A stretch of 64,000 nucleotides of DNA from Halomonas fontilapidosi (lineage in GTDB: Bacteria > Pseudomonadota > Gammaproteobacteria > Pseudomonadales > Halomonadaceae), in contig NZ_JACHXQ010000008.1 in the NCBI RefSeq assembly GCF_014192285.1, positions 119,835 to 183,834 on the forward strand, read 5' to 3'. Shown here piece after piece: positions 38,208 through 47,708 of this stretch. The notes under the pieces are model-generated. The model searched no databases, had not been told where the DNA came from, and was given only the letters and a program-made list of their open reading frames with translations. The stretch's first letter is position 1, and every line of letters begins with the position of its first letter. The translations under genes were made by a program, and so were the position numbers.

Positions 38208-39239
38208 ATGCCGCTGAACCGTCGTCTCGCCATGCCCCTTGCCGCCCTGGTGGCCGGCTCCGCCATGGCCTCACAGGCCGCCGTCGCCGATGAGCTCAAC
38301 ATCTACTCGGCCCGTCACTATGACTCCGACGAAGCGCTCTACGCCGCCTTCACTGAAGAGACCGGCATCGAGGTCAACGTCCTGGAAGGCGACTCCGACC
38401 AGCTGATCCAGCGCCTCAAGCTCGAGGGCGAGGCCAGCCCCGCCGATGTGATGATCACCGTGGATGCCGGCCGCCTGTGGCGCGGCGAGCAGGAGGACAT
38501 CTTCGCCAGCGTGGAGTCGGAGGTGCTCAACGAGCGACTGCCGGCCTACATGCGCCACCCGGAAGGCAAGTGGTTCGGCTTCAGTCAGCGCGTGCGGGCG
38601 ATCTTCATCGACCCCGCCGATGTCGACGCCGAGGCCATCACCAGTTACGAGGACCTGGCGGATCCGCAGTTCGAGGGCCAGGTGTGCATTCGCTCCTCGA
38701 ACAACATCTATAACCAGTCCCTGCTGGCCTCGATGGTCGCCCACCACGGCGAGGAAGAGGCAGAAGCCTGGGCCCAGGGTGTAGTCAACAACTTCGCGCG
38801 CGATCCCGAGGGCGGCGACACCGACCAGATCCGCGGCGTCGCCAGCGGCGAGTGCGACATCGCCGTGGCCAACCACTACTACTACGTGCGCCTGGTCAAC
38901 TCCGACAACGCGGCCGACCGCGAAGTGGCCGAGAAGGTCGAGATCGTCTTCCCCAATCAGGACGGTCGCGGTGCGCACGTAAACGTGGGCGGTGCCGGCA
39001 TGGTGAAGGGCGCGCCCAACGAGGAAAACGCCGTGCGCTTCCTCGAGTTCCTCGCCTCCGACGAGGCCCAGGCCCTCTTCGCTACCGGCAACTACGAGTT
39101 CCCCGCCGTGGAATCCGCGGAGACCGATGGCGTCATCGCCTCCTGGGGCGACTTCAAGAAGGACGATCTGAACGTCAGCAAGCTGGGCAAGAACAACCCC
39201 GAGGCCGTGCGGATCTTCGATCGCGTCGGCTGGCGGTAA
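38208..39239 (+). CDS. fbpA: Ferric iron ABC transporter binding protein (FbpA/FutA type)
   Basis: A 343-residue periplasmic protein with a signal peptide of about 27 residues, then DELNIYSARHYDSDEALYAAFTEETGI, the FbpA start. The triple tyrosine Tyr224-226 in VANHYYYVRL provides the phenolate iron ligands of the family, and the early Tyr in Y-S-A-R-H-Y adds another. GVNVGGAGMVKGAPN-like and FLEFLASDEAQ regions are typical. AAGAGGTG precedes ATG 38208. Expression is expected to be iron-repressed through the Fur box upstream. Confidence 0.94.
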   Translation: MPLNRRLAMPLAALVAGSAMASQAAVADELNIYSARHYDSDEALYAAFTEETGIEVNVLEGDSDQLIQRLKLEGEASPADVMITVDAGRLWRGEQEDIFASVESEVLNERLPAYMRHPEGKWFGFSQRVRAIFIDPADVDAEAITSYEDLADPQFEGQVCIRSSNNIYNQSLLASMVAHHGEEEAEAWAQGVVNNFARDPEGGDTDQIRGVASGECDIAVANHYYYVRLVNSDNAADREVAEKVEIVFPNQDGRGAHVNVGGAGMVKGAPNEENAVRFLEFLASDEAQALFATGNYEFPAVESAETDGVIASWGDFKKDDLNVSKLGKNNPEAVRIFDRVGWR

Positions 39240-39262
39240 GCCTTCAGGCCAGCCCTGGAGGA

Positions 39263-39292
39263 AAACGCCACCGCTGCCGCGGTGGCGTTTTT
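39263..39292 (+). terminator. Intrinsic terminator after fbpA
   Basis: A 12-bp stem (AAACGCCACCGC / GCGGTGGCGTTT) with a TGCC loop and a run of five T residues, 23 bases after the fbpA stop. The A-rich left side gives a T-run on the other strand too, so it can also serve the convergent polA gene, whose stop is at 39298. Confidence 0.93.
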
Positions 39293-39297
39293 GATGG

Positions 39298-42066
39298 TCA
39301 GTGGGCCTCGTCCCAGTTGGCCCCACTCTCGGCCTCGACGGTCAGCGCTACGTCGAGCGTTGCGGCCCCTTCCATGCGCGTCTTCACCTCCGCGATGAAG
39401 TCGTCGAGCTGCTCTTCGGACACCTCGAAGACCAGCTCGTCGTGGACCTGCATCACCATCACCGCATCGAAGGCCTCGTCCGCGAGCCAGGCATCGACAT
39501 CGATCATGGCGCGCTTGATGATATCGGCCGCGGTGCCCTGCATGGGGGCATTGATGGCGGTGCGCTCGGCTGCCTGGCGACGGGTGCGGTTCTGGGAATG
39601 GATCTCCGGCAGATGGAGGCGCCGGCCGAACACCGTCTCCACGTAGCCATCCTCGGCCGCCTGGGTGCGAATGCGCTCCATGTAGCGCGCCACACCGGGG
39701 TAGCGGTCGAAGTAGCGATCGATGTAGGTCTGCGCCTGGCCGCGCTCGATGTGCAGCTGACGGCCCAGTCCCCAGGCGCTCATGCCATAGATCAACCCGA
39801 AGTTGATCGCCTTGGCGCTGCGCCGCTGATCGCCCGAGACCTTGTCGAGCGCCACCCCGAACACCTCGGCGGCGGTGGCGGCGTGGATGTCGCGGCCCTC
39901 GGCGAAGGCCGCGAGCAGCCCCTTGTCACCGGAAAGATGCGCCATGATGCGCAGCTCGATCTGCGAGTAGTCGGCAGCGACGATCCGGTAGCCTGGCCGG
40001 GCGACGAAGGCCTGGCGGATCTTTCTGCCCTCTTCGGTCCTGATGGGAATGTTCTGCAGGTTGGGGTCCGACGACGACAGCCGGCCGGTGGCGGTGACCG
40101 CCTGGTGGTAGCTGGTGTGCAGCCTGCCGGTCGCCTTGTTGACCAGCCGCGGTAGCTTGTCGGTGTAGGTGGACTTGAGCTTGGCGAGTCCGCGGTGCTC
40201 CATGATCACCTTGGGCAGCGGGTAGTCCAGCGCCAGCTCCTCGAGCACCGCCTCCGCGGTGGAGGCCGCCCCCTTGGGGGTCTTCTTGATCACCGGGATC
40301 TTCTGCTCCTCGAAGAGGATCTGGCCGAGCTGCTTGGGGGAGCCGAGGTTGAACTCCCGCCCGGCAAGCTCGAAGGCCCTGGCCTCCAGCTCGCGGATGC
40401 GCGTCTCGAGCTCCCGACTCTGGGCGTGAAGGCGTTCAGGGTCCAGCGCCACCCCGGTGCGCTCGATGCGTGACAGCACCGAAATCAACGGTAATTCGAT
40501 CTCCTCGAGCACCGCACCGAGCCGGCCCTCGGCCTCGACGCGCGGGCGCAGCGCCTGGTGCAGACGCAGCGTGATATCGACGTCCTCGCAGGCGTAGGGT
40601 GCGGCCTCTTCCAGGGCCACCTGGTTGAAGGTGAGCTGCTTGGCCCCCTTGCCGGCGATCTCCTCGAAGGAGATGGTCTTCTCGCCCAGGTACTTGAGCG
40701 CCAGGGAGTCCATGTCGTGGCGGGTCGCCGTGGAGTCCAGCACGTAGGACTCCAGCATCGTGTCCTCCAGTGGCCCGGCCACCGCAATACCGACGTTGGC
40801 CAGCACCGAGATGTCGTACTTGAGGTTCTGCCCGACCTTGGTCCGGTCGCCGCTCTCCCAGAGCGGGCGCAGGGCCTCGAGAACGGCCTCGCGGTCGAGC
40901 TGCAGGGGGGCGTCGAGATAGTCGTGCGCCAACGGGATATAAGCCGCCTCCCCGGGCCTAAGCGCGAGCCCCACGCCGACCACCTGCGCCTCCATGTAGT
41001 TCAGGCTGGTGGTCTCCAGATCGAAGCAGAAGGTATCGCTCGCCCTCAGCCGCTCGAGCCAGGCGTCGAAGTCGGTCCGGGCAAGGATGACATGGTCCTG
41101 GCGGGCCGCATCGCCGTTGGCGTCGGCCGTATCTTCCTCCTCGGCCGGCAGCGGCGTGCCGCCGGCGGCATCGTCGACGCCCTCGTCCTTGCCCTCCAGC
41201 AGTTCGGAGAGCCAGGCCTGGAACTCCAGTCGGCGATAGAGCTCGAACAGCGCCTCACGGTCGGGGGAGGCGATATCCAGGTCATCGAGCCCCACCGGCA
41301 GTTCGCAGTCGGTCTTGATGGTGGCCAGACGGTAGGAGAGGAAGGCCTGGTCACGGTGCTCCTCAAGCTTTTTCGGCAGCGTCTTGGCACCGCGAAAACC
41401 CAGTGTCTTGACCTTGTCCAGGTCGTCGTAGACGGTCTCGAGGCCGCCGTCCATGCCCTGCAGCAGCCCCAGGGCGGTCTTCTCACCGACCCCGGGCACC
41501 CCGGGAATGTTGTCGACCTTGTCGCCCATCAGGGCCAGGAAGTCGATGATCCGCTCTGGTGGCAGGCCGAACTTGTGCTTCACGCCGTCGACGTCCAGGG
41601 TCTCGTCCTTCATGGTGTTGACCAGCGTGATGTGCGCATTGACCAGCTGGGCCATATCCTTGTCACCGGTGGAGATCACCGCATCGCGACCGGCCTCGGT
41701 GGCCTGGTGGGCCAGCGTGCCGATGACGTCGTCGGCCTCCACCCCCTCGATGCACAGCAGCGGCAGGCCCAGCGCCTTCACGCAGTCGTGCAGCGGCTGT
41801 ACCTGGGAGCGCAGATCGTCAGGCATGGGCGGCCGGTGGGACTTGTACTCCTCGAACAGCTCGTCGCGGAAGGTCTTGCCCGGGGCGTCGAAGACCACCG
41901 CCATGGGACTGTCGGGATAGTCCTTGATCAGCCGCTTGAGCATGTTGAGCACGCCCTTGATGGCCCCCGTGGGCTGGCCATCGGAGGTGGTCAGCGGCGG
42001 CAGGGCATGAAAGGCGCGGTACAGGTAGGAGGAACCGTCGACGAGAACGATGGGCGTATCGGCCAT
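39298..42066 (-). CDS. polA: DNA polymerase I
   Basis: A 922-residue protein with all three domains: 5'-3' exonuclease (VLVDGSSYLYRAFHALPP at the start, STGDKDMAQL, GDKVDNIPGVPGVG), 3'-5' proofreading exonuclease with DLETTSLN (D-x-E retained), and polymerase with DYSQIELRIMAHLSGD (motif A), RRSAKAINFGLIYGMS (motif B) and QVHDELVFEV (motif C). ATG 42066 gives the family N-terminus M-A-D-T-P-I-V-L-V-D-G; the ATG at 42075 is an alternative. It acts in Okazaki-fragment processing and repair. Confidence 0.98.
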   Translation of the reverse strand: MADTPIVLVDGSSYLYRAFHALPPLTTSDGQPTGAIKGVLNMLKRLIKDYPDSPMAVVFDAPGKTFRDELFEEYKSHRPPMPDDLRSQVQPLHDCVKALGLPLLCIEGVEADDVIGTLAHQATEAGRDAVISTGDKDMAQLVNAHITLVNTMKDETLDVDGVKHKFGLPPERIIDFLALMGDKVDNIPGVPGVGEKTALGLLQGMDGGLETVYDDLDKVKTLGFRGAKTLPKKLEEHRDQAFLSYRLATIKTDCELPVGLDDLDIASPDREALFELYRRLEFQAWLSELLEGKDEGVDDAAGGTPLPAEEEDTADANGDAARQDHVILARTDFDAWLERLRASDTFCFDLETTSLNYMEAQVVGVGLALRPGEAAYIPLAHDYLDAPLQLDREAVLEALRPLWESGDRTKVGQNLKYDISVLANVGIAVAGPLEDTMLESYVLDSTATRHDMDSLALKYLGEKTISFEEIAGKGAKQLTFNQVALEEAAPYACEDVDITLRLHQALRPRVEAEGRLGAVLEEIELPLISVLSRIERTGVALDPERLHAQSRELETRIRELEARAFELAGREFNLGSPKQLGQILFEEQKIPVIKKTPKGAASTAEAVLEELALDYPLPKVIMEHRGLAKLKSTYTDKLPRLVNKATGRLHTSYHQAVTATGRLSSSDPNLQNIPIRTEEGRKIRQAFVARPGYRIVAADYSQIELRIMAHLSGDKGLLAAFAEGRDIHAATAAEVFGVALDKVSGDQRRSAKAINFGLIYGMSAWGLGRQLHIERGQAQTYIDRYFDRYPGVARYMERIRTQAAEDGYVETVFGRRLHLPEIHSQNRTRRQAAERTAINAPMQGTAADIIKRAMIDVDAWLADEAFDAVMVMQVHDELVFEVSEEQLDDFIAEVKTRMEGAATLDVALTVEAESGANWDEAH

Positions 42067-42221
42067 GTAGGGCATCCATTGAAGCGTGGCGTGAGGGGAT
42101 CCTGATCGTCCATGATACGCATTGCCGCCAGCTTTTGCCGTGGGAGGTAGGCCAGCCGACGGCTAGCCCCTACACTGGGGGTAACCCCGCTTTGCCGCTC
42201 ATTGCGGCCATGGAGGTCAAG

Positions 42222-42521
42222 ATGAAGAAGATACCGAGACGTTCGCTCAGCGTCCTGCTACTGGCCCTCGTCATGGCCCTGGCCACCGGCGGCAGTGCCG
42301 TGGCGCAGTCCTCGAGCGACCTCGAGCCGGACATCACCATCCGCCAGGAGGAAGAGCGCACCATTCGTGAGTACCGCGTCAATGGCGAGCTCTATGCCAT
42401 CGAGATTCGCCCCTCCTCCGGGCCCTCCTACTATCTGGTCGACCATGACGGTGATGGCGACTTCGAGCGCCGTGAGGGCGACCGCATCGCCGTTCCCCAG
42501 TGGGTGCTCAAGACCTTCTGA
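42222..42521 (+). CDS. DUF2782 exported protein
   Basis: A 99-residue protein: signal peptide to A-V-A-Q, then a domain with PDITIRQEEERTIREYRVNGELYAIEIRP and YYLVDHDGDGDFE, the DUF2782 pattern. GGAGG lies 5 bases before ATG 42222. The place between polA and thrB is the same as in pseudomonads, which supports the call. Function is unknown; the acidic D-H-D-G-D-G-D loop looks like a possible calcium-binding turn. Confidence 0.88.
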   Translation: MKKIPRRSLSVLLLALVMALATGGSAVAQSSSDLEPDITIRQEEERTIREYRVNGELYAIEIRPSSGPSYYLVDHDGDGDFERREGDRIAVPQWVLKTF

Positions 42522-42643
42522 ACCTGCCGCTTCCCCGCTTTCGACTCCCGTCCACGGCACCACGACTGCCGAGGACGGGGTACGTGCATCGGTGTGCCAA
42601 GTCGCTACAATAGGCGGCTTGGCATTTCCCGGGCGAGAGACAC

Positions 42644-43603
42644 ATGGCCGTATTCACACCGCTTACCGAACCTCAGGTCGCCGACTTCCTCAGCCGCTTC
42701 GATGCCGGCTCGCTGGTCTCCCTCGAGGGTGTGCCTGCCGGCACCGAGAACACCACCTTCTTCGTCACCACCGACCGACGCGAGCTGGTGCTGACCCTGT
42801 TCGAGCAGGGCGAGCACGAGGAGCTCCCCTTCTTCGTCGAGCTGCTCGACTACCTGGACGAGCACCGCCTGCCGGTCCCGGGGCCGCTGCACGATCTCGA
42901 CGGCATCGCCCTGCACGCCCTGGCCGACAAGCCGGCCTTGCTGTTCCCGAAACTGCCCGGCCGACACCCGGCGGACCCGAACCTGGCGCAATGCCGCGAG
43001 CTCGGCAATGCGCTGGGTCGCATGCATGTGGTCTCCCGCCACTTCCCGGGCCACCGCCCCAATCCGCGCGACCTGCATTGGCTGCTGCCCATGCACCACA
43101 AGGTGCTGGCCTACCTCTCGCCGCAGGACCAGGCGTTAATGAAGGATGAGGTGGAGATCTACCAGGGATTCTTCGGCGATAGCCCGGACCTTCCTCGGGG
43201 GGCGCTTCACGGCGATCTGTTCCGCGACAACACCCTCTTCGACGGCGACCGCCTGGGCGGGCTGATCGACTTCTACAACGGCTGCACCGGCGATCTGCTG
43301 TTCGACCTGGCCATCGTCATCAACGACTGGGCGACCGGCCCGGACGGCCGCCTGGACGCGGCGCGTCACGATGCCATCCTCACTGCCTACCTGGCCCGCC
43401 GACCGCTGACCCCTGCCGAGCGCGATGCCTGGCCGATGATGCTTCGCCTGACGGCCCTGCGCTACTGGCTGTCGCGACTGCTGGTGGTCTACGTGGATCC
43501 ACCGGCCCACAACCTCACGCCGCATGATCCCGAACGGTTTCGCACCATCCTCAAGGCACGCCTGGAACATGGCGCCCTGCCGCTGCCCGAGGTAAGCCAA
43601 TGA
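42644..43603 (+). CDS. thrB: Homoserine kinase, ThrB type II (choline-kinase fold)
   Basis: A 319-residue kinase of the APH/choline-kinase fold, the alternative homoserine kinase of pseudomonads, which makes O-phosphohomoserine for threonine. The catalytic loop is LHGDLFRDNTLF and the metal site GLIDFYNGC (Asp), with DLAIVINDWA after it. TACAAT at 42606-42611 is a possible -10. The stop overlaps the speA start. Confidence 0.95.
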   Translation: MAVFTPLTEPQVADFLSRFDAGSLVSLEGVPAGTENTTFFVTTDRRELVLTLFEQGEHEELPFFVELLDYLDEHRLPVPGPLHDLDGIALHALADKPALLFPKLPGRHPADPNLAQCRELGNALGRMHVVSRHFPGHRPNPRDLHWLLPMHHKVLAYLSPQDQALMKDEVEIYQGFFGDSPDLPRGALHGDLFRDNTLFDGDRLGGLIDFYNGCTGDLLFDLAIVINDWATGPDGRLDAARHDAILTAYLARRPLTPAERDAWPMMLRLTALRYWLSRLLVVYVDPPAHNLTPHDPERFRTILKARLEHGALPLPEVSQ

Positions 43604-45522
43604 GCCAGTCCAAGTATCGCGCGGCCGGACCGGCCCTGCGCGCCCGACGCACCTGGAACATCGACCAGTGGGGCAGTGGCTACTTCGACGTCGACGACAG
43701 TGGCTGCGCCCTGGTGCGCCCGCTGGGCAGTGAGACCGAGGGCCCGGCGCTGCCGCTGAACGATCTGGTGGCCGAGCTCAAACAGGCAGGACTGCGCCTG
43801 CCGGTGCTGGTACGCTTCACCGACATCCTCCACGATCGCGTCGAGCAGCTGTGCGCTGCCTTCGATACCGCCATGCAGGAGGAGGCGTTCGATGGCGGCT
43901 ACACCGCGGTCTATCCGATCAAGGTCAACCAGCAGCGGCGCGTGGTGGAAGAGATCCTCGGCACCCAGGAGCGCGGTCATGGCCGAGTGGGACTGGAGGC
44001 CGGCAGCAAGCCCGAATTGCTCGCCGTGCTGGCGCTCTCCGGCGACGGTTCCTCGCTGATTGTCTGCAACGGCTACAAGGACCGCGAGTACGTGCGCCTG
44101 GCGCTGATGGGCGAGAAGCTCGGCCATCGGGTCTACCTGGTGGTGGAGAAGCTCTCGGAACTGCCGCTGATCCTCGAGGAAGCCGAGCGCATCGGTGTGA
44201 CGCCTCGTATCGGCCTGCGCGCCCGGCTGGCGACCGTGGGACGCGGGCGCTGGCAGAACACCGGGGGCGAGAAGTCCAAGTTCGGCCTTACCGCGAGCCA
44301 GGTGCTGGCGGTGGTGGAGCAGCTGCGCGAGGCCGATGCCCTGGCCAGCCTGCAGCTGGTGCACTTCCACCTGGGGTCGCAGATCGCCAACATCCGCGAC
44401 ATCCAGCGCGGCCTGCGCGAGTGCGCGCGCTTCTACCAGAGCCTGGTGGAACTGGGCGCACCGGTGGATACCGTGGACGTGGGCGGTGGCCTTGGCGTCG
44501 ACTACGAAGGCACCCGTTCACGCAGCTTCTGTTCCGCCAACTACTCCATGCTGGAGTACGCCCGTAACGTGGTGTACGCCTTCCGCCTGGCCTGCCAGGA
44601 GTTCGGCCTGCCCGAGCCCCACCTGATCAGCGAGTCGGGACGGGCACTCACCGCCCACCACGCGGTACTGATCACCAACGTGATCGGCGAGGAGCGCATC
44701 GGCGACGAGGCACCCCCGCGCCGGACCGAGGGCGACCCCCAGGTGGACGAGCTGTGGCGCGTCCACGAGCTGCTGCACGAGCAGACCGAGCCGCGCGGAC
44801 TCGTGGAGGCCTGGCATGACCTGGTGCAGGCCATGGGCGAACTCCACGAGCGCTTCGTGATGGGCCTCACCGACATCACTGCTCGCGCCGAGGGCGAGGG
44901 CGTCTACTTCGCCGCCTGTGCCCGGCTACGCGCACGACTCGACACCCGCAACCGCGCCCACCGCGAGATCGACGACGAGCTCGCCGAGAAACTTGCCGAC
45001 AAGCTGTTCGTCAACTTTTCGCTGTTCCAGTCGGTGCCCGACGTCTGGGGCATCCAGCAGATCTTCCCGGTGCTGCCGCTGACTGGCCTGGACCGTGAAC
45101 CGGTGCGCCGCGGGGTGATCCAGGACATCACCTGCGACAGCGACGGACGTATCGACGGCTACGTGGATGGCCAGGGTGTGGAGACCACCCTGCCGCTGCC
45201 GGAGTGGCAGCAGGGCGACGAGAAGTTGCTGGGCTTCTTCATGGTAGGCGCCTACCAGGAGATCCTCGGCGACCTGCACAACCTGTTCGGCGACACCGAC
45301 TCGGCGGATGCCGCCCTGGACGGCAACGGCCGCTGGTCGATCAGCCAGATCCAGCAGGGCGACCGGGTTGCCGACGTGCTCGGCTACGTCAACTTCGATG
45401 TCACCGCCTTGCGCGAGCGGCTGGCTGAGCAACTCGCGCGCAGCGGCCTGGAGCGAGCCGAGCAGCAAGCCTTCCTCGACGACCTCTCGGATGGCCTGGA
45501 CGGCTACACCTACCTGGAGTGA
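43600..45522 (+). CDS. speA: Biosynthetic arginine decarboxylase
   Basis: A 640-residue PLP enzyme making agmatine from arginine, the first step toward putrescine. Lys108 in VYPIKVNQQRRV is the PLP-binding residue. HFHLGSQIANIRDIQ and VDVGGGLGVDYEG bind the cofactor phosphate, and the C-terminal half has the SpeA-specific CDSDG. Length is close to the 630-660 norm. It begins in ATGA overlap with thrB. Confidence 0.97.
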   Translation: MSQSKYRAAGPALRARRTWNIDQWGSGYFDVDDSGCALVRPLGSETEGPALPLNDLVAELKQAGLRLPVLVRFTDILHDRVEQLCAAFDTAMQEEAFDGGYTAVYPIKVNQQRRVVEEILGTQERGHGRVGLEAGSKPELLAVLALSGDGSSLIVCNGYKDREYVRLALMGEKLGHRVYLVVEKLSELPLILEEAERIGVTPRIGLRARLATVGRGRWQNTGGEKSKFGLTASQVLAVVEQLREADALASLQLVHFHLGSQIANIRDIQRGLRECARFYQSLVELGAPVDTVDVGGGLGVDYEGTRSRSFCSANYSMLEYARNVVYAFRLACQEFGLPEPHLISESGRALTAHHAVLITNVIGEERIGDEAPPRRTEGDPQVDELWRVHELLHEQTEPRGLVEAWHDLVQAMGELHERFVMGLTDITARAEGEGVYFAACARLRARLDTRNRAHREIDDELAEKLADKLFVNFSLFQSVPDVWGIQQIFPVLPLTGLDREPVRRGVIQDITCDSDGRIDGYVDGQGVETTLPLPEWQQGDEKLLGFFMVGAYQEILGDLHNLFGDTDSADAALDGNGRWSISQIQQGDRVADVLGYVNFDVTALRERLAEQLARSGLERAEQQAFLDDLSDGLDGYTYLE

Positions 45523-45531
45523 ACACGCGCC

Positions 45532-45583
45532 CCCCGGACACACACGCCCCGCAGTGAAAGCTGCGGGGCGTGTGTGTCCGGGG
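45532..45583. terminator. Perfect 23-bp inverted repeat between speA and the FAH gene
   Basis: Left arm 45532-45554 and right arm 45561-45583 are exact reverse complements, with a 6-base loop (TGAAAG). The stem includes CACACACGCCCCGCAG. It starts 9 bases after the speA stop and ends 15 bases before the stop of the convergent FAH gene. There is no T-run on either side. It probably acts as a bidirectional terminator or 3'-end barrier, though it is much longer than usual. Confidence 0.8.
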
Positions 45584-45598
45584 ACATCGCGGGTCGGG

Positions 45599-46264
45599 TT
45601 ACTCCACCACGTGAGTGGTGACTTCCAACCCGCCGGTAAGAGTGAAGTGCAGCGTTGCGCCACGCTCCAGCGACCCCACCCCGGCCGGCGTGCCGGTCAA
45701 TACCACGTCGCCCGGCTGCAGGGTGAAGTGGCGGCTCATCTCCGCCACCAGAGTCGCCACCTGAAACAGCATGTCCGCCCCTTCCCCGTGCTGGCGCATC
45801 TCGCCGTTCACCTCCAGGGTAAACACAAGGCCACTCCAGTTGGGTACCTGGGTGAGCGGCAGGAAGGACGAGAGCGGGCAGGCACCGTCGAAGGCCTTGG
45901 CGATCTCCCAGGGGTGCCCCTTCTCCTTGAGGCGCGACTGGACATCGCGCAGGGTCAGATCCAGTGCCAGCCCGATGCCGACGATGCCGCGCTCGGCCTC
46001 TTCGCCCGTGACGTGCGAGAGCTCCTCGCCGATCAGCAGCGCCAGCTCGGTCTCATAGTGGACCTCCCCCTGGGAGAAGGGCGCGTCGACCGGCTGCTCC
46101 AGCGGGACAACGCTGGTCGCCGGCTTGATGAACAGCAACGGCTCGCTGGGCACCGGATTGTCCAGCTCCCGGGCATGATCCGCGTAGTTGCGACCGACAC
46201 AGACGACCTTGCCTAGCGCGTGGGGAAACTCCTGGCCATCGGTAAAACGTGGAACAAAGCGCAT
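45599..46264 (-). CDS. Fumarylacetoacetate hydrolase family protein (acylpyruvase-like)
   Basis: A 221-residue FAH-family enzyme. KVVCVGRNYADHARELDNPVP is the family start, and the metal ligands are Glu71, Glu73 and Asp102 (VHYETELALLIG, GLALDLTLRD). Catalytic candidates are in the KAFDGACPLS region. Members of this size hydrolyse acylpyruvates such as fumarylpyruvate or decarboxylate oxaloacetate; the exact substrate is unknown. It follows ectD by 102 bases on the same strand. Confidence 0.9.
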   Translation of the reverse strand: MRFVPRFTDGQEFPHALGKVVCVGRNYADHARELDNPVPSEPLLFIKPATSVVPLEQPVDAPFSQGEVHYETELALLIGEELSHVTGEEAERGIVGIGLALDLTLRDVQSRLKEKGHPWEIAKAFDGACPLSSFLPLTQVPNWSGLVFTLEVNGEMRQHGEGADMLFQVATLVAEMSRHFTLQPGDVVLTGTPAGVGSLERGATLHFTLTGGLEVTTHVVE

Positions 46265-46366
46265 GCCGAGTCTTCTCCTTGTCGTTATGCGTGCCGCGTC
46301 AAAGCGACGAATTTCTCAGTCTACCCCTGAGGCACCGTGGGTCCAGCGCGGAGGTAGCGACTCGGC

Positions 46367-47371
46367 TCAAGCCGGCCCTTCCATCGACCAGCGCTCGCCC
46401 GGCTCGTGAGCCAGGAAGCGCGGGCGCCGGCGACTCGCCCCGAAAGGCGCCACGCAGCGGTTATCGAGGCGATTGTAGACGAAGAAAGCGTTACTGCGCG
46501 GGTCAGGCGACATGTTGGCATTGGAGCCGTGCAGCACGTTGCAGTCGAACAGCAGCAGGCCACCCGCAGCACCGGTCGGCGCCTCGATACCGTGCCGGTC
46601 GATCAGCGCGCGCAGCGCCTCGCGGCCAGGCACGCCGGCCTGCTGCTGCTTGAGCGACTGCCGATGGTTCTCGTCCGGGGTCTCGCCCAGACAGGGCACG
46701 AACACCCGGTGGGAGCCCGGCACCAGCATCAACGGGCCGTTGAAGGGGTGGTTGTCGGTCAGCACGATGGAGGCGCTCACCGCATGCATCGCCGGCATGC
46801 CGTCCTCGGCATGCCAGGTCTCAAAATCCGAGTGCCAGTTGAAGCCCTTGCCCTCGAAGCCCGGCTTGTAGTTGATGCGCGACTGGTGGACGTAGGGCTC
46901 GCCGCCGAGGATCTGGCGGGCGCGGCCCATCAGGCGCTCGTCTTTGGCCAGGCGAGCAAAGATCCGCGACAGGAAGTGCACCGCGAACAGCGAGCGGATC
47001 TCATTGCCTTGAGGCTCGGTGATGCTGAAGTCGCGGCCGCGGAAGTCGTCGTTGTCGAGAAGGGCCCCGAGTTCCCGGCGCAGCTCGGCGAGCTCGTCGC
47101 CGCTGATGAAGCCGGGCTCGAAGAGGAACCCCTGGCGCTCGAACGCATCGAGCTGCGCCTGGCTCAGTGGCCCTTCCTCGGCATGCCCCTTGACCACCCC
47201 CTCGTAGCGGCTGAGCCACGGCATGTCCAGCGGCTCGGCCAGCCGGGTGGGATAGGGGTCCTGGCCCGGGCGCGGCGCACTCTTCACGCGGCTTTGGGGA
47301 TCAGGAGAATCAACAACGGAGCGCAGGTCAGGGTGTTCCAGCGTGCGGTAGGACGATGTCTGCACTGACAT
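46367..47371 (-). CDS. ectD: Ectoine hydroxylase
   Basis: A 334-residue Fe(II)/2-oxoglutarate dioxygenase that converts ectoine to 5-hydroxyectoine, a compatible solute protecting against salt and heat. The signature FNWHSDFETWHAEDGMP carries His180 and Asp182; His281 in NVLHGSN completes the iron triad. Length matches EctD (about 330). GGAGGTGA lies next to ATG 47371, so the upstream frame extension is not used. No ectABC genes are in the window; a stand-alone ectD is common in Halomonas. Confidence 0.96.
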   Translation of the reverse strand: MSVQTSSYRTLEHPDLRSVVDSPDPQSRVKSAPRPGQDPYPTRLAEPLDMPWLSRYEGVVKGHAEEGPLSQAQLDAFERQGFLFEPGFISGDELAELRRELGALLDNDDFRGRDFSITEPQGNEIRSLFAVHFLSRIFARLAKDERLMGRARQILGGEPYVHQSRINYKPGFEGKGFNWHSDFETWHAEDGMPAMHAVSASIVLTDNHPFNGPLMLVPGSHRVFVPCLGETPDENHRQSLKQQQAGVPGREALRALIDRHGIEAPTGAAGGLLLFDCNVLHGSNANMSPDPRSNAFFVYNRLDNRCVAPFGASRRRPRFLAHEPGERWSMEGPA

Positions 47372-47504
47372 CCAATCACCTCCCATGAATCCGTGATCAG
47401 TCTCAGTTCGAACACATTCCAACGGCCGGACAGCCGTGAGCGACCCCAGTGAAGGAGCCGCACGATGCCATATGGTGACGCCCTCGGGGGTTTCAAGGGC
47501 AACG

Positions 47505-47528
47505 AAAAAAGCCACCTCGACGGGTGGC
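47505..47528 (-). terminator. Terminator of the tRNA cluster
   Basis: On the minus strand, GCCACC-CGTCGA-GGTGGC is followed by TTTTTT (plus-strand A-run 47505-47510, stem 47511-47528). It lies 62 bases after the 3' end of tRNA-Thr. Confidence 0.85.
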
Positions 47529-47589
47529 CTCTTCTATGCTGCGACTCTTGATGTGCCTGGCGATGGGCCAGGGAAATCCCGGTGCTTGA

Positions 47590-47665
<76 letters not shown>

Positions 47666-47708
47666 TCGGGAACCGACTCGAGTCACAGAATCGGAAACAA
47701 GGTTGGCG

